This document shows, in pieces, positions 6,277-10,865 of a DNA stretch of 10,865 nt. Source of the DNA: Syntrophaceae bacterium UBA2208. GTDB lineage: Bacteria; Desulfobacterota; BSN033; UBA1163. The stretch lies in contig DCUS01000036.1 of the NCBI GenBank assembly GCA_002327885.1, positions 23,117 to 33,981 of the forward strand. Reading direction: 5' to 3'. The notes below the pieces were generated by a model. That model did no database searches and was not told the DNA's origin. It was given only the letters and a program-made list of their open reading frames with translations. Numbering within the stretch: the stretch's first letter is position 1; each line of letters begins with the position of its first letter. A program made the position numbers and the translations under genes.

Positions 6277-6341
6277 GGGTTCGTCACCCCCGACCGATGA
6301 AAATTGCTTTGTTCTTTGGTAGGGGTAACGGTGACGAACCC
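6277..6341. repeat. Long hairpin: 12-bp perfect inverted repeat in the divergent coaBC region
   Basis: GGGTTCGTCACC (6277-6288) and GGTGACGAACCC (6330-6341) are perfect inverted repeats. Inside them, CCCC (6288-6291) can pair with GGGG (6322-6325) and GACC with GGT, extending the structure with bulges. The element lies between the divergent TIR-like operon and coaBC, where no terminator is needed. One arm is repeated at 6495-6505 immediately before the coaBC start codon. The surrounding 334-bp gap has no gene; apart from these repeats and two promoter candidates I see nothing else in it. Confidence 0.6.
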
Positions 6342-6368
6342 CATTTTCTTAGCCTCATTGAGAAATGT

Positions 6369-6397
6369 TTGAGTTTGGGCTCTTTTTATGATATAGA
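6369..6397 (+). promoter_or_regulatory. Candidate sigma-70-like promoter for coaBC
   Basis: TTGAGT (6369-6374) is followed after 17 bases by TATAGA (6392-6397). Each box matches four of six consensus positions. Transcription would begin near 6404, giving a leader of about 100 bases. The match is modest in an AT-rich region, and a promoter further upstream cannot be excluded. If this one is used, the hairpin at 6277-6341 lies upstream of the transcript. Confidence 0.3.
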
Positions 6398-6494
6398 AAC
6401 CCTGTAGGTGAATGACGATTGTATAAAGTCAATGAAACACTTTTATCTATCCGGAAGGGGTTGAATTGAGAGAATAGATATTTCAGGAGAAGAG

Positions 6495-6505
6495 GGTGAC
6501 GAACC
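6495..6505 (+). promoter_or_regulatory. Third copy of GGTGACGAACC abutting the coaBC start codon
   Basis: The 11 bases just before the ATG of coaBC repeat exactly the right arm of the upstream hairpin (6330-6340). Extended by one G (6494), they are the perfect complement of 6278-6289. The site overlaps the likely ribosome binding sequence GAGGG (6492-6496). It is therefore suited either to binding a regulator that recognises GGTGACGAACC or to long-range RNA pairing that covers the translation start. Confidence 0.45.
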
Positions 6506-7723
6506 ATGGTGAAAGGGAAAAAGGTTGTATTAGGGATCACAGGAGGAATTGCTGCTTATAAGGCCGCAGAGTTTGTCAGACTTTTGGTGAAGGAGGAGGT
6601 GGATGTCCATGTTGTTATGACCGAAAATGCTCAGAAATTCATCACCCCGCTTACCTTTCAGACACTTTCCGGAAATTCAGTGGTCATCGACCCTTTTACT
6701 CTTCTTGAAGACGCCTCAATCGGTCATATTGCATTGGCTGATTTGGCAGAATTGGTCGTCCTCCTTCCTGCGACGGCAAATATCATTGGAAAGATTGCCA
6801 ACGGAATTGCAGATGATTTCCTCTCCACCATGGTGATGGCGACCAGGGCACCGGTTCTTTTCGTCCCTTCCATGAATGTCAATATGTGGGAAAATAAAGC
6901 CCTCCAGAAAAATATTCAGACCTTACTCGAAATAGGCTACCATTTCCTGGAGCCCGGAGAAGGGGAACTGGCTTGCCATTGGTATGGGAAGGGGAGACTG
7001 CCTGCATTGAACGACGTGGTGGAAGGGATGGAAGATATTTTGTCCCAAAAGGATTTGACAGGAGAACGGATCCTGATCACAGGAGGGCCTACTCAGGAAC
7101 CCATCGATCCTGTTCGGTTTATCACCAATCGTTCCTCCGGAAAGATGGGATATGCCCTGGCTAAGATGGCCAGGCGCAGAGGTGCTGAGGTGACCATGGT
7201 GACCGGGCCCACCTCGCTCCCTCTCCCGCGAAAAGATATCCAATTGGTTCCAGTTCGATCGGCAGAGGAAATGAGAAAAGCTGTTTTGAAGCACCTGGAG
7301 GGATCGTCTATCGTGATCAAGGCAGCGGCGGTCTCAGATTATCGTCCCAAGACGGTCAGCGACACAAAAATAAAAAAAGGTCATTTCGATACCACCTTAG
7401 TCCTGGAGAGAACCAAAGATATCCTTGAGGAACTTGGAAGAAAGAAAGGAAACCGTATTCTGATCGGATTTGCCGCAGAGACAGAGGATTTGATTGCAAA
7501 TGCTCAAAAGAAGCTCCGGGAGAAACATCTTGATTTTATTGTGGTGAACGATGTGACCCAGCCGGGAGCCGGTTTCGCTTTGGATACCAATCAGGTCAAG
7601 ATCGTCTATCCCTCCGGTATGGTCAGAGATCTTCCCCTGATGTCAAAAGAGGAGGTTTCTCAGATCATTCTTGATAATGCGGTTAAATTATTGAAACAAA
7701 AAAGGGGTTCTAAGAAGAAGTAG
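6506..7723 (+). CDS. coaBC: Bifunctional phosphopantothenoylcysteine decarboxylase / phosphopantothenate-cysteine ligase
   Basis: The 405-residue cytoplasmic enzyme carries out two consecutive steps of coenzyme A synthesis: ligation of cysteine to 4'-phosphopantothenate, then FMN-dependent decarboxylation. The N-terminal CoaC half (about 1-180) has the flavin motif GITGGIAAYK (10-19), His74 in SIGHIAL, PSMN with Asn124, and Cys157 in LACHWYGKGR; each falls within a residue or two of the E. coli counterpart. The C-terminal CoaB half (about 188-400) has ITGGPTQEPIDPVRF, NRSSGKMG with Asn208, KAAAVSDYRP (272-281), the KIKK lysines (288-291) and GFAAET (321-326). The length is normal. The Glu usually following the CoaC GKGR motif is replaced (RLPA rather than RMPE), a minor deviation. 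The gene converges with fmdB-rpoH, with only 15 bases between stop codons. Its role connects with the CoA-thioester genes nearby, but adjacency alone does not show co-regulation. Confidence 0.97.
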   Translation: MVKGKKVVLGITGGIAAYKAAEFVRLLVKEEVDVHVVMTENAQKFITPLTFQTLSGNSVVIDPFTLLEDASIGHIALADLAELVVLLPATANIIGKIANGIADDFLSTMVMATRAPVLFVPSMNVNMWENKALQKNIQTLLEIGYHFLEPGEGELACHWYGKGRLPALNDVVEGMEDILSQKDLTGERILITGGPTQEPIDPVRFITNRSSGKMGYALAKMARRRGAEVTMVTGPTSLPLPRKDIQLVPVRSAEEMRKAVLKHLEGSSIVIKAAAVSDYRPKTVSDTKIKKGHFDTTLVLERTKDILEELGRKKGNRILIGFAAETEDLIANAQKKLREKHLDFIVVNDVTQPGAGFALDTNQVKIVYPSGMVRDLPLMSKEEVSQIILDNAVKLLKQKRGSKKK

Positions 7724-7735
7724 CGCTTCTGTTTT
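7716..7735 (+). terminator. Weak hairpin terminator after coaBC, possibly bidirectional
   Basis: AGAAG (7716-7720) and CTTCT (7726-7730) form a 5-bp stem over a 5-base loop, followed by GTTTT. The stem begins inside the last coaBC codons. An outer pairing of GGGGT (7704-7708) with ACCCC (7741-7745) could strengthen it. On the minus strand, the same stem followed further on by CCCCTTTTTT could serve fmdB. The stem is short, so confidence is low. Confidence 0.35.
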
Positions 7736-7738
7736 AAA

Positions 7739-8017
7739 TTACCCCTCCGCCTTTTTCTCTGCCCTTTTTTCCTCGCTTTTTGCACTTTGTCCTTTTTCAG
7801 GTCCTTCTTTCTCTGTCTTTGTCCCTTCCTTTCGACTTTTTGAAGGATAATCGTTGACATAAAAACCGGATCCCTTCAGGACAAAGTTGGTTGCTGAAAT
7901 CAGTCTTTTCGCTGGCCTCAGGCATTTCGGACAGGTCACGTTACAATCCTCATCTATTTTATGGAAGATTTCAAAGACCTCATTGCACTGGTTACACTGA
8001 TATTCATAAATCGGCAT
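7739..8017 (-). CDS. FmdB-family zinc-ribbon protein
   Basis: This 92-residue protein opens with the family signature MPIYEYQCNQC and contains two CxxC pairs (Cys8/Cys11 and Cys29/Cys32) that should bind one zinc ion. A conserved GSGFYVNDY follows at about 49-57. The rest (about 58-92) is a low-complexity tail rich in Lys, Glu and Ser, as is common in the family. Its biochemical role is unsettled; the name comes from a putative regulator near formamidase/amidase genes. The start is supported by AGGAGG 8 bases upstream. It begins 18 bases after the stop codon of rpoH, so it is probably the second gene of that heat-shock operon. Confidence 0.9.
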   Translation of the reverse strand: MPIYEYQCNQCNEVFEIFHKIDEDCNVTCPKCLRPAKRLISATNFVLKGSGFYVNDYPSKSRKEGTKTEKEGPEKGQSAKSEEKRAEKKAEG

Positions 8018-8035
8018 CCTGAATCCCTCCTGAAT

Positions 8036-8893
8036 TTAGGCTTGCAGTTCTGATCGGGTGCTGAATTCTTTTTTTAACTTTTTGAGCGCTTCACTTTCAA
8101 TCTGCCTCACCCGCTCCCTTGATAGTTTGAGGTGATCCCCAATCTGCTGGAGGGTGAGGGGCTCGTCAGACATGATCCTATTTTTGATTACATAAACCTC
8201 TTTCTCGTTTAAACGTTTCATCGCATGCTGAACTTCACGCTCCCGAACCTTCTTCTCCTCTTCTTGAGCAATCGTTTCTTCCTGATTCGGGGACTCTTCT
8301 TTAAGAAGGTCAAGGTGAGTGAGCTCCTGTCCTTCGTCAAAAGGAGCGTCAAGGGAGAGGTCTCTGGCCGCCATCCTCTGCTCCATCTCAACGATATCCT
8401 CTTTGGTCACGTCAAGATCGTGAGCCAGAAGTTCATATTTCTTTTCATCTTCTCCATTCGATTCCAATGCTTTTCTTACTTTTCCAATCTTATAGAAAAG
8501 TTTCTTTTGTGCCTGGGTGGTTCCAATCTTAACCAAGCTCCAGGTTTTAATAATAAAATTTTGGATGTAGGCTCTGACCCACCAGATTGCATAGGAGATG
8601 AACCGGTAACCTTTGTAGGGATTAAACTTTTTAACCGCCATCATCAAGCCAATATTTCCCTCCTGGATCAAGTCAAGAAGTTTCGCTCCATAAGATTTAT
8701 ATTCGAAAGCGATCTTGACAACGAACCTTAAATTTGATGTAATTAATTTTTGAGCAGCTTCAATATCGTTATGGTTACGATATCTTACAGCAAGTTCAAA
8801 TTCTTCTTCCTGGGTCAGGAGTGGGAGCCGATTGATCTGAACGAGATAAGTTTCCAATGAATTTTTGACAACTGGAAGGTTTGGATTTGACAT
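8036..8893 (-). CDS. rpoH: Heat-shock RNA polymerase sigma factor RpoH (sigma-32 type)
   Basis: The 285-residue sigma-70-family protein directs RNA polymerase to heat-shock promoters. Region 2 is clear (about 74-110), with DLIQEGNIGLMMAVKKF and FISYAIWWVRAYI for core binding and -10 recognition. A variant of the RpoH box, QKKLFYKIGKVRK, lies at 129-141 and separates it from RpoD and RpoS types. Region 4 ends in the helix-turn-helix LTLQQIGDHLKLSRERVRQIE (about 246-266), which contacts the -35 box. Region 1.1 is absent, as in RpoH. I chose the ATG at 8893: the upstream in-frame start at 8920 falls inside the CIRCE operator and would encode a non-family N-terminus. The ribosome binding site is weak (TGGGG, 8 bases before ATG). 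The gene is followed by fmdB. Confidence 0.93.
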   Translation of the reverse strand: MSNPNLPVVKNSLETYLVQINRLPLLTQEEEFELAVRYRNHNDIEAAQKLITSNLRFVVKIAFEYKSYGAKLLDLIQEGNIGLMMAVKKFNPYKGYRFISYAIWWVRAYIQNFIIKTWSLVKIGTTQAQKKLFYKIGKVRKALESNGEDEKKYELLAHDLDVTKEDIVEMEQRMAARDLSLDAPFDEGQELTHLDLLKEESPNQEETIAQEEEKKVREREVQHAMKRLNEKEVYVIKNRIMSDEPLTLQQIGDHLKLSRERVRQIESEALKKLKKEFSTRSELQA

Positions 8894-8913
8894 TAAAATA
8901 CCCCACAGATAAA

Positions 8914-8940
8914 TTAGCACTCTTTATATAAGAGTGCTAA
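8914..8940. promoter_or_regulatory. Perfect CIRCE operator (HrcA binding site) at rpoH
   Basis: TTAGCACTC (8914-8922), nine bases, then GAGTGCTAA (8932-8940) is an exact match to the CIRCE consensus bound by the heat-shock repressor HrcA. It begins just downstream of the predicted rpoH -10 box and covers about +1 to +27 of the transcript, ending 20 bases before the start codon. HrcA binding here should block rpoH transcription and release it on heat shock. hrcA itself is not in the window. Confidence 0.95.
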
Positions 8941-8946
8941 CAAAAT

Positions 8947-8974
8947 AATATAATATGGCTGCTTAAAAAGTCAA
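8947..8974 (-). promoter_or_regulatory. Sigma-70-like promoter of rpoH-fmdB
   Basis: On the minus strand TTGACT (8969-8974, five of six) is followed after 16 bases by TATATT (8947-8952, five of six). The predicted start near 8940 places CIRCE at the first transcribed bases. The promoter and operator arrangement fits HrcA repression of a housekeeping-sigma promoter. Confidence 0.7.
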
Positions 8975-9067
8975 GTAATTTTTTTATCTTATTGAATATA
9001 TTAGATAATTTTTGCACGCTATTCAGTAAAAAACGAACAAAGCATAATCTTTTTTGGGGAGGTTACC

Positions 9068-9472
9068 ATGGTAGACGAAAAAAGGGATCAAGAGCAAGAA
9101 AAGAGTTTTGTGGTAAAAGACAAAAGGTTTAGTGCCAAAAAAGAAGAAAAAGGGGAATCCCAGATGAAGGAAGTGACGAAGTCTGAAGATGTTCTTAGAG
9201 AGGGCACTCCCTCTGAGAAAGAGCCCCTTCCTGAAATTGATTTTAATAGTTTTATTTTTTCCTTGAGCACTTCAGCTCTCATCCAATTGGGGAAGATTGA
9301 AGATCCATTTACTAAGACATTAGTGAAAAACCTTCCGTTGGCCAAACAGACCATTGACCTGATCGGAATGTTAAAGGAAAAGACAAAAGGAAATCTTAGT
9401 CCTGAGGAAGAGAAAGTTATTGAGTATGTTCTTTATGATTTGAGGATACAATATGTCAAAACAGCGGAGTAA
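9068..9472 (+). CDS. DUF1844 family protein
   Basis: The 134-residue protein has a charged, probably disordered N-terminus (1-55, rich in Lys and Glu) and a conserved helical C-terminal domain (about 57-131). The domain matches DUF1844: IDFNSFIFSLSTSALIQLG, then LPLAKQTIDLIGMLKEKTKGNLSPEEE and VLYDLRIQYV. Its function is unknown. The family is seen in deltaproteobacteria and some other phyla, and I can see no catalytic residues or membrane segment. A strong GGGGAGG lies 5 bases before the ATG. It is divergent from rpoH, sharing a 174-bp region; no convincing promoter was found for it. It converges on degP, with a palindromic repeat between the two. Confidence 0.9.
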   Translation: MVDEKRDQEQEKSFVVKDKRFSAKKEEKGESQMKEVTKSEDVLREGTPSEKEPLPEIDFNSFIFSLSTSALIQLGKIEDPFTKTLVKNLPLAKQTIDLIGMLKEKTKGNLSPEEEKVIEYVLYDLRIQYVKTAE

Positions 9473-9473
9473 A

Positions 9474-9588
9474 CCCCATTAGAAAATCAAGCGGGGCATT
9501 AAACCCCGCCCTGCCTACCGGCAGGCAGGCGGAATTATTCTAAAATCTAATCCTGCTGTGGTGCGGCGTGGCATTATTTCTAACAGGG
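9474..9588. repeat. 115-bp composite palindromic repeat, long copy
   Basis: The ends CCCCATTAGAAAAT (9474-9487) and ATTTCTAACAGGG (9576-9588) are imperfect inverted repeats of the same type as those at 3936-3995. Inside are a hairpin GCGGGG/CCCCGC (9491-9496 with 9504-9509), a near-perfect 20-bp palindrome CCTGCCTACC/GGCAGGCAGG (9510-9529, one mismatch), and a second TTAGAATAATTCC-like module on the minus strand near 9533-9545. The element fills the DUF1844/degP gap almost exactly, starting 2 bases after one stop codon and ending 8 bases before the other. It may double as a bidirectional transcription end, although no T-run follows the stems. Confidence 0.65.
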
Positions 9589-9596
9589 TAAATGAC

Positions 9597-10865
9597 TCAG
9601 GGTTGTCTCTTGAAAGAATGATAAAAACTATTTCCCCTCCGATGAAGGCGGAAAACGATCCCTTTTTCGAAGTTGAGATCCTTTATTGATTTTTCAAAAT
9701 CCTTTATCGTCTCGATTTTTTTTCGATTGATTTCCAGAATCACATCTCCCTCCTGAAGGCCCAATTCGTCGGCAGGGCTCCCGTCTTCCACACCGATGAT
9801 GACCACTCCGCGTTTTATTTCGCTTGAGATTCGATATCGGGCGGCCAGTTGAGGAGTCAATTCTTGAATCTGCGCCCCTAATTTTTCTTCTATCTCTTTT
9901 TCTTTCATCGCCTCCAATTTGTCCGGCATCGCTGAGGTGGTGACTTCAATGGTCATGGGTTTCCCATCCCTGACGGTACTGAGTTTTACTTTCTGCCCCA
10001 CCTTTTTCTTCTGGATTTCTTTCACCAGTTCATTGACATTTTTAATGGTTTTATCATCGACTGATTTAATAATATCTCCGGAAGCGAGCCCTGCCTTTTC
10101 AGCCCCCGTTCCCTGATGGACTTGAGAAACGAGAACCCCTTCCTTCTCTTTCACCTGAAATTGCTCGGCCATTTCGGGAGTGAGGTCCTGGGCACTGATT
10201 CCCAGCCACGGACGAACCACCTTGCCCTGGCTGATCAGATCATTCAAGATTTGTTTGGCCATATTGATGGGAATGGCAAACCCAATCCCTGTGCCGGGCT
10301 GGATGATCATAGCATTGATCCCGATCACCTCTCCATCGATGTTGATCAATGGGCCCCCGCTGTTGCCCGGATTGATGGAAGCGTCGGTTTGAACAAAATC
10401 CTCATAGGTTCCCGTTCCCAATCCGGAGCGGCCTTTTGCGCTGATGACCCCCACGGTCACCGTATGTTCCAAACCGAATGGACTTCCGATCGCAATGGCC
10501 CATTCCCCAACTTCAAGTTTATCTGAATCTCCCAGGGTTGCCACAGGAAGATCTTTGGCCTTGATATGGAGGACAGCCAAATCCGTTCTTGTATCTTGCC
10601 CTTTGACCGTTGCAGGAAATTCTCTTCCGTCATTGAGGCGTACCTTCACCTTGTCCGCTCCGTCGATGACATGATTATTCGTGAGAATGTACCCCTCTTG
10701 ATCCACGATCACTCCGGATCCTCCACTTCTCTGTTTATGTCTGTACTCTTTGCCTTTTTCTCTCGGAGATAAACCAAAACCTTTAAAAAAATCCTCAAAA
10801 GGGCTTCCCCTGAAGAAATCTTCTCCGTATCTTTCCCAGGGCTTCACGGTGATTGTTTTTTCTGT
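9597..10865 (-). CDS. degP: DegP/HtrA (Do family) periplasmic serine protease, 5' end outside window
   Basis: At least 422 codons are visible and the frame stays open to the window edge, so the signal peptide and N-terminus are missing. A GTG at 10847 is unlikely to be the start, because the codons before it read TEKTIT, like the internal VVNIS-T-type segment of the family. Counting from that GTG, the chymotrypsin-like protease domain (about 40-205) has the full catalytic triad: His59 in TNNHVIDGA, Asp89 in DTRTDLAVL and Ser163 in GNSGGP. Two PDZ domains follow (about 213-305 and 322-405), separated by a Lys/Glu-rich linker (about 306-321). The enzyme degrades or refolds damaged envelope proteins under stress. 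It ends 8 bases after a palindromic repeat and converges with the DUF1844 gene. The 5' regulatory region is not visible. Confidence 0.95.
   Translation of the reverse strand, partial: TEKTITVKPWERYGEDFFRGSPFEDFFKGFGLSPREKGKEYRHKQRSGGSGVIVDQEGYILTNNHVIDGADKVKVRLNDGREFPATVKGQDTRTDLAVLHIKAKDLPVATLGDSDKLEVGEWAIAIGSPFGLEHTVTVGVISAKGRSGLGTGTYEDFVQTDASINPGNSGGPLINIDGEVIGINAMIIQPGTGIGFAIPINMAKQILNDLISQGKVVRPWLGISAQDLTPEMAEQFQVKEKEGVLVSQVHQGTGAEKAGLASGDIIKSVDDKTIKNVNELVKEIQKKKVGQKVKLSTVRDGKPMTIEVTTSAMPDKLEAMKEKEIEEKLGAQIQELTPQLAARYRISSEIKRGVVIIGVEDGSPADELGLQEGDVILEINRKKIETIKDFEKSIKDLNFEKGIVFRLHRRGNSFYHSFKRQP

Noticed and set aside
8225..8731. Plus-strand 168-codon reading frame opposite rpoH
   Set aside because: It lies entirely antisense within a well-conserved sigma factor gene, has no ribosome binding site, and shows no recognisable domain.
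8894..8920. In-frame extension of rpoH to a start at 8920 (MLIYLWGIL)
   Set aside because: It would begin within the CIRCE operator, has no ribosome binding site, and adds a hydrophobic stretch foreign to RpoH.
9597..10847. GTG at 10847 as the true start of degP
   Set aside because: The frame stays open to the window edge and the upstream codons look like the family's internal sequence; a periplasmic protease needs a signal peptide that is not present after this GTG. Treated as partial.

Overview
The window looks like chromosomal DNA of a Gram-negative bacterium, most likely a deltaproteobacterium (Desulfobacterota) with fatty-acid-type CoA metabolism. Supporting points are a sigma-32 type RpoH gene under a perfect CIRCE operator, a DUF1844 protein, a periplasmic DegP/HtrA protease, tandem beta-oxidation genes, and short palindromic and A/C-rich intergenic repeats of a kind I associate with such genomes. 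This placement is inference from gene content; no rRNA or tRNA is present.

Left half (105-6171, all minus strand), in transcription order: a protein with a TIR-like/deoxyribosyltransferase-like C-terminal domain and a PaaI-type thioesterase 13 bp downstream of it; then, after a 195-bp gap with a perfect 14-bp palindrome, an enoyl-CoA hydratase, two tandem acyl-CoA dehydrogenases 9 bp apart, and a class III CoA-transferase with its own sigma-70-like promoter. Together these could activate a carboxylic acid to its CoA thioester, dehydrogenate it, hydrate the enoyl-CoA and drain stalled thioesters. The substrate cannot be read from the sequence. The two dehydrogenases have lost complementary halves of the FAD/active site, suggesting one obligate heteromeric enzyme.

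Middle (6172-7723): a 334-bp divergent intergenic region carrying a 12-bp perfect inverted repeat, one arm of which recurs directly before the ATG of coaBC, the bifunctional coenzyme A biosynthesis gene.

Right half: coaBC converges on an FmdB-type zinc-ribbon gene cotranscribed with rpoH (minus strand). A divergent 174-bp region holds the rpoH promoter and CIRCE. The DUF1844 gene (plus strand) converges on a degP/htrA gene (minus strand) whose 5' end lies outside the window. A composite palindromic repeat fills the DUF1844/degP gap almost exactly and shares its ends with a shorter copy between the hydratase and dehydrogenase genes.

The points most worth a second look are the complementary acyl-CoA dehydrogenase pair, a 236-bp inverted-repeat element that appears to supply the stop codon of the second dehydrogenase, the three-copy repeat in the coaBC leader, the TIR-like protein in a CoA-thioester operon, and the two-copy palindromic repeat family.
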